NCBI RefSeq assembly: GCF_002156385.1
Contig: NZ_MVJM01000002.1
Span: forward strand, 703,816 to 767,815
DNA from: Halalkalibacter urbisdiaboli
GTDB lineage: Bacteria; Bacillota; Bacilli; Bacillales; Bacillaceae_D
DNA length: 64,000 nucleotides
Direction of reading: 5' to 3'
The notes under the pieces are model-generated. The model did not search any database. It saw nothing but the letters and a program-made list of their open reading frames with translations, and was not told the origin of the DNA. Below, one piece after another: positions 47,016 through 55,357 of the stretch (its first letter is position 1; the number at the start of each line of letters is the position of its first letter). Position numbers and translations under genes: made by a program.

Positions 47016-48368
47016 TTAAACTCCAAATTGCTGGAATACGTGGCGATTCCGCACTGGATAGACTTCCTTGTTACAAAGTTGATTTATGATCATTGAGTTG
47101 CGGTATGCACCTAACCCCAAGTCAGGTGCCCCGACCCCATGGGTGTGCATCTCACCATTTTGAATAAAAACTTGATTGGCTATTTCTTTTGTTAACTTAA
47201 GCTGATAGTTTTCCTCAACAATATATCTTCCTTTTTCATCCCACGCTATTAGCTGTTTCAGGTTCGAAACAAAGCCTGGAATTGGGTGTTGATAGCCAGT
47301 TGCAGCTATAACAATCTCACTTTCATGGCTAAAGGTCTGCTCTTGCTCCCATTGATTACATACCAACTGATATGTGCCTTGCTCCGTTTCTGTGACATTG
47401 ACCACTTCTGTTTTGGCAAGTAAACGTACAGGGGGATGTGCACCTCCGACGGAATATTCATAAAGAACATCGTATATATCGGCAATAGTCGCTGCACTAA
47501 TTCCTTTATATAAGAGATCCTGTTTCGGTAGCTGTTCATCCTTTTTTTCCTGGGGTAATTGATAAAAGTACTTCGTATAATCTGGAGAAAAATGCTCCAA
47601 CCCAAGCTTCGAGTATTCCATTGGAAAGAAGCCCTTTGAGCGTGTAAACCAATCCAGTTGATAGCCATAAAGATGCTGTTCCTTTACGAGTTCAAGGAAC
47701 ACCTCCGCTGCACTTTGCCCTGAGCCTACTACGGTAATCGAATCCGCCTTACGTAACCGCTCACGATTTTGTAAAAATTGGGCCGAATGAAACATACCTT
47801 CTCCAGACTGATGGGACATACTATCTGGAATATAAGGAACACTACCGACACCAATAACAAGATGACGCGAATAATAGTAATTAACCATCCCTGTTTCGAT
47901 ATCGGTTGTTTCTATTTTGAAATAACCATTATCATCAGCTAATTCTCCTTCAAACCAACTTACTTCACTAAAATCAGCAGACCATTGCACCGCTGTTACA
48001 CGCTTTCCAAAGCAACAATTTGTTACTTGTTTAGAAATCCATTGGCAATAATGGTTATATTCTCTTCTTGGAATATGAAACCGTTCAAGAAAGTAAAACT
48101 TATACAAGCGGTTATGCTCATATAAATAATTTAGAAAACTAAACCGGCTTTTCGGATCAGCCATTGTCACAGCATCCGCTAAAAATGGTACTTGAAGCGT
48201 TGTCTCATCAATTAGAAGCCCCCCATGCCACTCAAAATATGGCTTCTGGTCAAAAAATAGTGACTTCACGTCCTTCATTTCTTCTGTTAAAGCGGCTAAA
48301 CCTAGATTAAACGGACCGATGCCGATGCCGATTACATCATACATCGTATTTTTGAATGGATTTGACAT
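47016..48368 (-). CDS. rhbE: N-hydroxylating monooxygenase (IucD/RhbE-like)
   Basis: 450 residues from ATG 48368 with TAGGAGGTGGAAGG directly upstream; longer readings run into the acetyltransferase gene. FAD motif GIGIGPFNLGLAAL at the N-terminus, NADPH motif VVGSGQSAAEVFLEL near the middle, and the substrate/ATGY motif VIAATGYQHPIP. It hydroxylates the terminal amine of the diaminopropane unit to make the hydroxamate precursor. 32-nt overlap with the upstream gene. Confidence 0.92.
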   Translation of the reverse strand: MSNPFKNTMYDVIGIGIGPFNLGLAALTEEMKDVKSLFFDQKPYFEWHGGLLIDETTLQVPFLADAVTMADPKSRFSFLNYLYEHNRLYKFYFLERFHIPRREYNHYCQWISKQVTNCCFGKRVTAVQWSADFSEVSWFEGELADDNGYFKIETTDIETGMVNYYYSRHLVIGVGSVPYIPDSMSHQSGEGMFHSAQFLQNRERLRKADSITVVGSGQSAAEVFLELVKEQHLYGYQLDWFTRSKGFFPMEYSKLGLEHFSPDYTKYFYQLPQEKKDEQLPKQDLLYKGISAATIADIYDVLYEYSVGGAHPPVRLLAKTEVVNVTETEQGTYQLVCNQWEQEQTFSHESEIVIAATGYQHPIPGFVSNLKQLIAWDEKGRYIVEENYQLKLTKEIANQVFIQNGEMHTHGVGAPDLGLGAYRNSMIINQLCNKEVYPVRNRHVFQQFGV

Positions 48369-48915
48369 CCTTCCACCTCCTAAAAAATGCCTCACGCTCA
48401 CAAAACATAAGTAACCCTCGCTTATCTGGTAACTCAATTTCCTTTTGTCGTTTAAATCCACATTTCTCAAAAATATGAATCATCTTCTCATTGCGAACAT
48501 CCGGCTCCGCAACTAGTTTTGTTGTTGCCTCATGATTAAAAAGAATGGCAGACATTGCTCTAAGGAACGGCAGAGCCAGCCCTCTCCCTAAAAATGCTTC
48601 AGGTCCAAACAATAGGTGAATCCCTTGGTCATCGCTTTTGGCATCATAGTAATTTGCCAAAATGTCATCTTTCGCCCAGTAACACTCCCAATAGCTCATC
48701 GGTTCACCATTCACATGTCCTATATAGAGAGTTTGGTGCTTATCCTGTAATAGCTTTATTAAATGCGCCTTGTATTCTGGTAGAGAAAAATTTTGCTTCC
48801 AAAATGGAATCACATGCGCTTGATGATGCCACTGATGCAGCCTTTGTAAATCTTCCTCAAGCTCGACTTCACGAAAGGAGAGCTCATAGCCTATTTCTTT
48901 ATCAAAAAGCTTCAC
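48337..48915 (-). CDS. rhbD: Siderophore N-acetyltransferase (IucB/RhbD-like)
   Basis: 192 residues, GNAT fold of the IucB/RhbD group (LQRLHQWHHQAHVIPFWKQNF; IHLLFGPEAFLGRGLALPFLRAMSAILF acetyl-CoA loop; EPDVRNEKMIHIFEKCGFKRQKEIELPDKRGLLM). Acetylates N-hydroxy-1,3-diaminopropane. GTG 48915 overlaps the end of the upstream synthetase gene by 14 nt and uses AAAGGAG inside it. Confidence 0.9.
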   Translation of the reverse strand: MKLFDKEIGYELSFREVELEEDLQRLHQWHHQAHVIPFWKQNFSLPEYKAHLIKLLQDKHQTLYIGHVNGEPMSYWECYWAKDDILANYYDAKSDDQGIHLLFGPEAFLGRGLALPFLRAMSAILFNHEATTKLVAEPDVRNEKMIHIFEKCGFKRQKEIELPDKRGLLMFCEREAFFRRWKDVKSIQKYDV

Positions 48916-50734
48916 TCGTCATCAGCTCCTTTTGTACTAAAGGATTATCAATCTCAACATAGACCGATTGCGTCTCAAGTGAACCCGTTAGCTCATCCAT
49001 ATCATGAAAACGAGTTAGTAAATTAGCCTTGCAAGGTAGCTTTTCGTATGTTAATAGACTTTTAACGAGGTTTGAAGGACTTGACTCTGGAACCTCCATT
49101 TGCGAGATTATATCCTTGAGTTCCTCTAGCAGCATTCTTTCATCAATAAGCTTTGCTACCCCAAATGCATTCACTAAGCCAAGCAAATGATTGTAGTAAA
49201 AGTAATAACGTAAACGCTCATCTGCAATGGCATCTGAACACACGGTATGGCTCTTCTCACTAATACCAGGTAATAGCTGGTTAAGCTGCTCATGATAGGA
49301 TTGGCTATAATAATAGCCTTGATTATCTCGATAATAAAACTTACTAGGATAGCCATCTTTTAGCTGAATCACGCTATTTTGCTGATGAGCTTCAAGAGCA
49401 ATTCCGTACGTTAAGAAAAGCCAGAAGATCGGCTGCAACGAAATTTCTAAATAGCGACTGAACCACTCCAAGCTCACGTCCTCCGTTGTTCGTCCTTCCT
49501 TTTCAGCTAAAAACGTGATAATCTCTGCTAGCCTTGATGTATGCCCATTAATAGAATCCTGGCATAGCGAAGCAATTGGCGTTGCATCATTAGCATGCTC
49601 TAAATAGAACGGGTTTTCTCTTAAAATCACTTCAAAGCCCGATTCTTTTTCACCCTCAAGATTCACAGTTAAAAAGGCTGGATCACATATAACCTGAAAA
49701 TTCGGATGCTTCTTTCTCAAATCGCTTCCAATCTTGCCATCCAATAGTTTTTTAACTTCTACCCCTCGCTCAAGCTCCATTTTTTTATTAGCACGAACTG
49801 AATTCGTAATTTTTACATTTAACGAGAATTTGAACATATATTTTTCTTCCGGATGATAAACTGTTCGAACAGAAGACGTTGGATAGAATGCGCGTCCTAG
49901 TTTTCCGATTGTTTCGATTAAGCCAGATTTCATGAGTGCTTGTACGTTTGGTTTACGCATCAGGAACTCCGCCTGCCAAGGGTGGATTGGTAAAAGAGCA
50001 TATTCATCATCATGACAATATTTCATTTTAAATTCGCTTGAAACTTTAGGATCTGCTTTTAGCTGGTTCTTTACAAGCTGGATAGCAGTCTCATCTAACG
50101 CCGATCCTTGTTCAACGATTGACGTATGTACACGGAAATAATGTAATTGAAACTGCCCCTTTAGCTCTGGTGAATAAAATGGCGCATCTAGTTCTGATAT
50201 ACCTTGACGACTTTTTGGGGTCGGGTGGAGAAGATGACCAAGTAGTAGTGCTTGCTCAGCTTCTATAAAACTTAAATCTAGACCATAGAGACGCTCACAA
50301 TCTTCTTTTCGTGCTTGGATAAATCGTTCAATGTTTTGGCAGCTTAAAATCACACGCATCATTAGCTCATCTTGACTTCCGGTCTTATCAAAGCCCATGC
50401 CCGCCTTAAGATTTAACTCTTTAATCACAAGACTCGTTAATGTCACATAATCCAGCTCAAATAGCTCGCAGCTTTCTGTTGAAAGAGAATAATAAAGTGG
50501 AAATGAAAAAATATGTCTACCTGTTAACGACCAATATTTTAGTGGAATATACAGGTGCATACCTTGGTTTGCAAGTTTGCAATCGATAAGTTGCGTTATT
50601 TCTGGACGGTCTGAAAGTTTATCAGCTAGCTTTGTCGTATTCTTTTCTTTTACTGAGTACTCCGCGGTTTCCCTTAAATAACAATTGAGAAAGCTTTGAA
50701 TGGTTACTTGTTCAGCAATATGTTTCGAATTCAT
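48902..50734 (-). CDS. rhbC: NIS siderophore synthetase, IucA/IucC family (RhbC-like)
   Basis: About 610 residues. Core motifs LLPIHPWQAEF, YPTSSVRTVYHPEEKYMFKFSLNVKITNSVRANK (nucleotide and citrate site) and the C-terminal FhuF-like part (IALEAHQQNSVIQLKDGYPSKFYYRDNQGYYYS). First condensing enzyme of the schizokinen/rhizobactin type route. ATG 50734 is preferred over GTG 50743 because GGAAGGGTGG lies at the right distance. Confidence 0.9.
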   Translation of the reverse strand: MNSKHIAEQVTIQSFLNCYLRETAEYSVKEKNTTKLADKLSDRPEITQLIDCKLANQGMHLYIPLKYWSLTGRHIFSFPLYYSLSTESCELFELDYVTLTSLVIKELNLKAGMGFDKTGSQDELMMRVILSCQNIERFIQARKEDCERLYGLDLSFIEAEQALLLGHLLHPTPKSRQGISELDAPFYSPELKGQFQLHYFRVHTSIVEQGSALDETAIQLVKNQLKADPKVSSEFKMKYCHDDEYALLPIHPWQAEFLMRKPNVQALMKSGLIETIGKLGRAFYPTSSVRTVYHPEEKYMFKFSLNVKITNSVRANKKMELERGVEVKKLLDGKIGSDLRKKHPNFQVICDPAFLTVNLEGEKESGFEVILRENPFYLEHANDATPIASLCQDSINGHTSRLAEIITFLAEKEGRTTEDVSLEWFSRYLEISLQPIFWLFLTYGIALEAHQQNSVIQLKDGYPSKFYYRDNQGYYYSQSYHEQLNQLLPGISEKSHTVCSDAIADERLRYYFYYNHLLGLVNAFGVAKLIDERMLLEELKDIISQMEVPESSPSNLVKSLLTYEKLPCKANLLTRFHDMDELTGSLETQSVYVEIDNPLVQKELMTSEAF

Positions 50735-50748
50735 TTTATCCACCCTTC

Positions 50749-52293
50749 CTATCTTTGCATTTCTAATTCCAGCGCTTTAATTTGCCTTACTATTGATCGC
50801 ACATCTTCGACCGTTGTTCGTGGATTTAATAGCGTCAATTTCAAGTAAACAGATTCGTTAACTCGGGTTCGTGCCAATACAGCAGACCCATTTTCTAATA
50901 GTTTCGTACGAATTATCGTGTTGAGTTTATTAAGCCACTCTTTATCGTTTGATTTCTCCGTTCCTTGTGGACAATATCGAAATACGACTGCATTAAGTTC
51001 AGGCTCATTTAGCTTTTCGAAATCCGAGTCCTCATCAAGCAGGTCGGCCGTTTTTTGCGCTAACTCAATCGTATAGTCAATCATTTCGGCAAACACTTTT
51101 CTCCCTAAAGCATGAAAGGATATAAAGAGCTTTAATGCATCAAAGCGTCTCGTCGTTTGAATTGATTTTGTTACTAGGTTAGGAATACCTAGCTCCTCGT
51201 CATCCTCAGGGTTTAAATAATCCGCATTTAGTTTGATAAAATCAAAGCTCGATTGCTCCTTTACAAGAAAAGCACCGCAGCTAATCGGCTGATAAAACAG
51301 CTTATGAAAATCTACTGTGATTGAGTCAGCAAGGTCGATTCCACGTAACTTGTGTTTGTGTTGCTCACTCAAGATGAGTGCGCCCCCATAAGCAGCATCG
51401 ACATGAAGCCACATTTGATAGCGGTTAGTGCGCTCAGCTAGCTCGATAATTGGATCGATACTACCGAAGTCTGTTGTCCCCGCAGTTGCTACTAACGCAA
51501 ATGGCAGTAACCCCTGTTCGTTAATTTCACTTAAGCAACGATCCAGACTTTCAACACATATCCGATGATTCGCATCTGTCTCAATCGGAATAACAGCCTG
51601 CTCGCCTAAACCGAGTAAAAAGGCAGATTGACGAACAGTAAAATGAGCATCCTTTGAGCATAATATTCGCAGTTTACGAGCCTCTAAAGGCAAACCTTGC
51701 TTTTGGGAATCCCAGTTTAATCTTCTTTTCAAATAACGATCACGAGCCAGAAGTAAACCCATGAAATTAGATTGTGTCCCTCCACTTGTAAAGACCCCGT
51801 CTGACTCTTTTGTTTTAAAAAATAACTTACTTAGCCAATTAACCATCTTCTCTTCAAGGACGGTAGCAGAGGCACTTTGGTCCCATGAATCCATTGATTG
51901 ATTCGTTCCACTAATCATCACTTCTGCAGCCAGTGCAGCACTTAAAGGCGGACAATGAAGATGAGCAAGGCACGTTGGGTTTGATACGACGATTGAATGC
52001 TTCAAAATCGTATCACCAATGTTTTTGAACAATAATTCTAGCGATGATTGACTCTCAGGCAAAACCTCATTAAATGTTTTAGAAAAAAGCTCCGTACATT
52101 CTTCGTAAGAGATGCCACTATATGTTTTATTAGAAGTAGCAAAATGGTCAATAACAGCATTTTGCGACCATTTCATTGCTTCCATATAGTAGTCAATACT
52201 TTCATCTTCCCTGTTTAAAAAGTAGCGTTCAAACGGTAGATTCTTCGTTTGCCTTTGTCTCGGTTCTAGCAGACCTAATTGATTATTGCTCAT
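50749..52293 (-). CDS. rhbB: L-2,4-diaminobutyrate decarboxylase (PLP)
   Basis: 514 residues, group II decarboxylase. Substrate/PLP motifs: LAHLHCPPLSAALAAEVMISGTNQSMDSWDQS, FTSGGTQSNFMGLLLARDRY, VATAGTTDFGSIDPI, HVDAAYGG and the PLP lysine in TVDFHKLFYQP. It makes 1,3-diaminopropane, the amine of schizokinen-type siderophores. ATG 52293 follows AGGAGGTATAAGG; 2-nt gap to the aminotransferase gene. Confidence 0.92.
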   Translation of the reverse strand: MSNNQLGLLEPRQRQTKNLPFERYFLNREDESIDYYMEAMKWSQNAVIDHFATSNKTYSGISYEECTELFSKTFNEVLPESQSSLELLFKNIGDTILKHSIVVSNPTCLAHLHCPPLSAALAAEVMISGTNQSMDSWDQSASATVLEEKMVNWLSKLFFKTKESDGVFTSGGTQSNFMGLLLARDRYLKRRLNWDSQKQGLPLEARKLRILCSKDAHFTVRQSAFLLGLGEQAVIPIETDANHRICVESLDRCLSEINEQGLLPFALVATAGTTDFGSIDPIIELAERTNRYQMWLHVDAAYGGALILSEQHKHKLRGIDLADSITVDFHKLFYQPISCGAFLVKEQSSFDFIKLNADYLNPEDDEELGIPNLVTKSIQTTRRFDALKLFISFHALGRKVFAEMIDYTIELAQKTADLLDEDSDFEKLNEPELNAVVFRYCPQGTEKSNDKEWLNKLNTIIRTKLLENGSAVLARTRVNESVYLKLTLLNPRTTVEDVRSIVRQIKALELEMQR

Positions 52294-52295
52294 CC

Positions 52296-53666
52296 TTATA
52301 CCTCCTGAGTTAAACGCCCTTGAATTGATATTTCAGCTTGCTTAACGGCATCTAAAAAGATTTGGCTTACCGTATCTATCTCCTCGGCTTTAATAATCAA
52401 AGGTGGCAAAAATCGAACAACACTACCATGACGTCCACCAAGCTCAATGATTAAGCCACGCTTGAAGCATTCCTGTTGAATGCGTTGTGCTAATTCAGGA
52501 TAAGCTGATTCATTTCTAACACTGTTTCCGGCGTGTTTCTTATGAACGATTTCAACTCCTATCATCAGTCCACGTCCTCTAACATCACCGATGCAGCTTG
52601 TTTGGGCTTGGATATCTTGCAGCTGAGACATTAACCGAGAACCCATTTCAGCGGCATATTCAGACAAGCTTTGTTCTTTTATAAATTTCATTGTTGCTGT
52701 TCCAGCTGCAAAAGCCATCTGATTACCACGGAACGTTCCCGCATGTGCACCAGGATTCCACGTGTCTAAATCCTTATGATAAACAACAACTGCTAAAGGC
52801 AGTGATCCGCCGATAGCCTTAGAAAGGACGACAACATCCGGAATCACTCCTGAGTGCTCAAATGCAAATAGCTTTCCTGTTCGTCCTAACCCTGTTTGAA
52901 TTTCATCGACAATGAGCGGAATGTCTTTTTCCTTTGTAATCCTCCTCATTTCCTGAACCCATGAATCTGGTGCAGGAATTGCTCCACCTTCACCTTGAAC
53001 CATTTCCATAATCATTCCTGCTGGAGGTACGATTCCACTTTCCGGGTCATCTAACAGCTGTTCGATATAGGTACGACCAATTTCATGCCCTTCCTTCCCA
53101 CCAACTCCAAAGGGGCAGCGATAGTCATACGGATACGGTAGAAAATGAACATCAGGCATTAAACCTGAAATGAGCTTTTTAGGTCCCAAATTCCCCATTA
53201 AACTTAACGAACCATGAGTCATTCCATGATAGCCGCCTTGAAAGGCCAACATACTTCTCTTTCCAGTTGCTGTTTTCACAAGCTTTAATGCAGCCTCTAC
53301 AGCGTCTGAACCGGAAGGACCACAAAATTGAATCCGAGCGTTTCTTGCAAATGATTCCGGTAACGTCATAAATAATTCTTCAACAAATTCTTCTTTTATC
53401 GGGGTTGTTAAATCTAATGTATGTAATGGCAGCTTGTCATCCAAAACCTTTCTAATCGCTTCAATGATGACGGGATGATTATGTCCAAGTGCTAACGTCC
53501 CTGCTCCACCTAGGCAATCTATAAATTCTTTTCCTTCCACATCCTTTACATAGATGCCATTCGCTTCTCGGATGGCAATTGGAATTCGACGTGGATAAGA
53601 ACGAGCATTCGATTCACGCCTAGCTTGTGCATCAAGAAATTGCTGATTTTTTAAATTCTGCTGCAT
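52296..53666 (-). CDS. rhbA: L-2,4-diaminobutyrate:2-oxoglutarate aminotransferase
   Basis: 456 residues, class III PLP aminotransferase. GGAGTLALGHNHP, FCGPSGSDAVEAALKLVKTATGKR, AFQGGYHGMTHGSLSLMG, IVDEIQTGLGRTG and the PLP lysine in VVLSKAIGGSLPL. It converts aspartate semialdehyde plus glutamate to diaminobutyrate. First gene of the operon, start ATG 53666 with a weak GTGGGGACC site. Regulated by the three Fur boxes upstream. Confidence 0.92.
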   Translation of the reverse strand: MQQNLKNQQFLDAQARRESNARSYPRRIPIAIREANGIYVKDVEGKEFIDCLGGAGTLALGHNHPVIIEAIRKVLDDKLPLHTLDLTTPIKEEFVEELFMTLPESFARNARIQFCGPSGSDAVEAALKLVKTATGKRSMLAFQGGYHGMTHGSLSLMGNLGPKKLISGLMPDVHFLPYPYDYRCPFGVGGKEGHEIGRTYIEQLLDDPESGIVPPAGMIMEMVQGEGGAIPAPDSWVQEMRRITKEKDIPLIVDEIQTGLGRTGKLFAFEHSGVIPDVVVLSKAIGGSLPLAVVVYHKDLDTWNPGAHAGTFRGNQMAFAAGTATMKFIKEQSLSEYAAEMGSRLMSQLQDIQAQTSCIGDVRGRGLMIGVEIVHKKHAGNSVRNESAYPELAQRIQQECFKRGLIIELGGRHGSVVRFLPPLIIKAEEIDTVSQIFLDAVKQAEISIQGRLTQEV

Positions 53667-53706
53667 TCAGGTCCCCACTTTCTTTTATTATGTGAATCGC
53701 TAAAAT

Positions 53707-53725
53707 GATAATGATAACCATTATC
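53707..53725 (-). promoter_or_regulatory. Fur box proximal to the siderophore operon
   Basis: GATAATGATAACCATTATC differs at one of 19 positions from the classical Fur box; 41 nt upstream of the first start codon. Confidence 0.88.
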
Positions 53726-53812
53726 AACAACTAAGTATTTTTTAAGGAGTATAGATTCCATTGCAATCCCACTCCTTGATTTAATACATATCTAGTTGCC
53801 ACAAAACGAAAA

Positions 53813-53827
53813 TGATAATCAATATCA
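53813..53827 (-). promoter_or_regulatory. Fur box 2
   Basis: TGATAATCAATATCA fits the 7-1-7 Fur motif TGATAATnATTATCA with one mismatch. Confidence 0.75.
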
Positions 53828-53847
53828 ATAACGTTTCTACTGTTTAC

Positions 53848-53876
53848 ATGTTATTTAAAATGATAATCATTGTCAA
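53848..53876 (-). promoter_or_regulatory. Siderophore operon promoter with Fur box 3 in the spacer
   Basis: A perfect TTGACA (53876-53871), 17-nt spacer and TAACAT (53853-53848). The spacer is filled by the Fur 7-1-7 motif TGATAATCATTGTCA (53861-53875, one mismatch), so iron-loaded Fur would block the polymerase. Confidence 0.75.
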
Positions 53877-53994
53877 TTACATTTTCCATTTTTGGTATAT
53901 TCGTCCTAAGGAGGAGGTTTATACGAGCTACTAGATATTAAATCTATTATCATTACTACGTTTCATGACAAAGTACTTTAAAAAGAAAGCCTCT

Positions 53995-54178
53995 GAAAAG
54001 GTAAAACCAGAGGGCAGTGAAAAAAGGGGGGGTTCCCTTTTTCACTGCCCTTTAAGTAATGTGCGGAGCCGTTGCCTCGTTTTGAAAGCCCTGCTATGAG
54101 TGGTTTTCTCATAGCAGGGCTTTCAACGTCCGAAGTCATTGCTGTTTCCTAGCGTGACTTTCAATAGGTTTTTCAGTC
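53995..54178. repeat. Palindromic repeat, copy C
   Basis: GGGCAGTGAAAAAAGG hairpin (about 54011-54050), then core AAGTAATGTGCGGAGCCGTT, inner hairpin CTGCTATGAG...CTCATAGCAG (54091-54118) and a diverged partner core (CAACGTCCGAAGTCATT). Lies between the siderophore promoter region and the VOC remnant. 54202-54315 also holds a short unexplained reading frame. Confidence 0.75.
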
Positions 54179-54306
54179 CCTGATAAAAAGTGGATGTTTA
54201 CGTGAAGGAAGTATTAGGCATAGAAGACTATGTAAACTTGCGACTTATAGGGGGCGTTCGACTAGCACAAAAAAAACTGAACACAGAAGATGCCAGCCTA
54301 ACTCAT

Positions 54307-54621
54307 TTAATATGATTCTTCAGTGTAGCTTAACTGCCACTTAATGCCGAATTTATCTGTTAACGTACCGTAGCACTTACTCCAGAAGGTTTCTTGCAAT
54401 ACTAAACCAACCGTACCTCCTTCTTGTAGTTGTTTAAAATAGGATTTAATATCGCCGATGTTTTCACTAATAACTGCTAAGCTGATATTGTTCCCCTCTA
54501 CAAAAGGCGAGCCCGGAAACATATCAAAAAACATAGCCGTACTCCCATTAATCACAAGTCTCGCATACATCACTAAGTCCTTTGCCTCAGCTGGCAGCTC
54601 ATACTTTGGATTTGGTGGAGC
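54307..54621 (-). pseudogene. 5'-truncated PhnB-like VOC protein
   Basis: The frame reads APPNPKYELPAEAKDLVMYARLVINGS...FFDMFPGSPFVEGNNISLAVISENIGDIKSYFKQLQEGGTVGLVLQETFWSKCYGTLTDKFGIKWQLS, the C-terminal two thirds of PhnB/YjdN-like proteins. A TAA (54624-54622) stands directly before APPNPK and no N-terminal YLxFxGNxEEAxxFY module is found. An ATG at 54573 exists but would begin inside the fold. Confidence 0.7.
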
Positions 54622-54654
54622 TTATTCATCTATAAAGAACAAACATAAAAACCG

Positions 54655-54915
54655 TTATTGAGCTATTAAATACTTTTCGACTGTTAGTGAAGATGGTCTG
54701 CTGTCTTCTGTTGCTGAATATTGAATATAGACAAGATCTCCAACTGAAGGTAAAGGGTGATAATCCTGATGGAAAAATGCAGTACCATAGCCGACAGTAT
54801 CACTAATCATCTCTCCTACTTCTTCCATTTTTAAATCACCACTTATAAGTTGACTATTATCTCTAACGTCTTGATAAATACAACCAACAGAATTTGAACT
54901 TAGGACTCTAAACAC
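54655..54915 (-). CDS. Small conserved-looking protein, start unclear, possibly frameshifted
   Basis: 86 residues from GTG 54915, not recognised: GCIYQDVRDNSQLISGDLKMEEVGEMISDTVGYGTAFFHQDYHPLPSVGDLVYIQYSATED. The frame stays open upstream to 54954 and reads KINEGDYHLECTV, which looks like protein, but no start codon is in frame there. Removing one A from the TTGAAAGATTAACG stretch would give TTG-Lys-Ile-Asn, so a one-base insertion near the start is possible. No ribosome binding site is seen for GTG 54915. Confidence 0.45.
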   Translation of the reverse strand: MFRVLSSNSVGCIYQDVRDNSQLISGDLKMEEVGEMISDTVGYGTAFFHQDYHPLPSVGDLVYIQYSATEDSRPSSLTVEKYLIAQ

Positions 54916-55127
54916 CGTACACTCTAAGTGATAATCTCCTTCGTTAATCTTTCAAATTCACCAAGTGTTCCAAAACAAAACAGAAATAAATAGACTATTT
55001 GTTACTAACAATGTTATTTAAACCCCATATGTAAACAATTCAGTCAATCAAAAAGGCATAAGTCCGAAAATACATAATTCGAACTCATGCCAATTAACAA
55101 TCTCGAAATAATAAAGTCACTAAAAAA

Positions 55128-55236
55128 CTACTTCTTGTAACTCAAAGAAGAGTAATGGCTTCACACGTTGCACGCCTTGCTACGAAAAAACCACTCGTAG
55201 CAAGGCTTTCAAAACCAGGCAACGGCTCCACACATT
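55128..55236. repeat. Palindromic repeat, copy D (inverted)
   Basis: Opposite orientation to A-C: CTTCTTGTAACTCAAAGAAG, then GTAATGGCTTCACACGTTGC, inner hairpin CTTGCTACGA...TCGTAGCAAG and CAACGGCTCCACACATTACT. Situated between the small gene at 54.9 kb and the 3' end of the PL11 gene. The rest of 54916-55357 has no gene. Confidence 0.75.
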
Positions 55237-55357
55237 ACTACCAGCCGATGCCTTTGAAACTACAGTTGCCCAAGCTCTTCATTTACTGACATCTTAAAAA
55301 GTAGTGAGCCCGGGCCCTGTTAATTTGAAGCCAGAACCAATTACCTAAATTCTGGTG

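Noticed and set aside
54202-54315. 37-codon GTG frame (VKEVLGIEDYVNLRL...)
   Set aside because: No ribosome binding site, overlaps the 3' end of the VOC remnant and matches nothing I know; may be part of a lost gene.
25390-55236. Repeats as a CRISPR array or insertion sequence
   Set aside because: Copies are kilobases apart, internally palindromic, without regular spacers; no cas gene and no transposase lies within or next to them.
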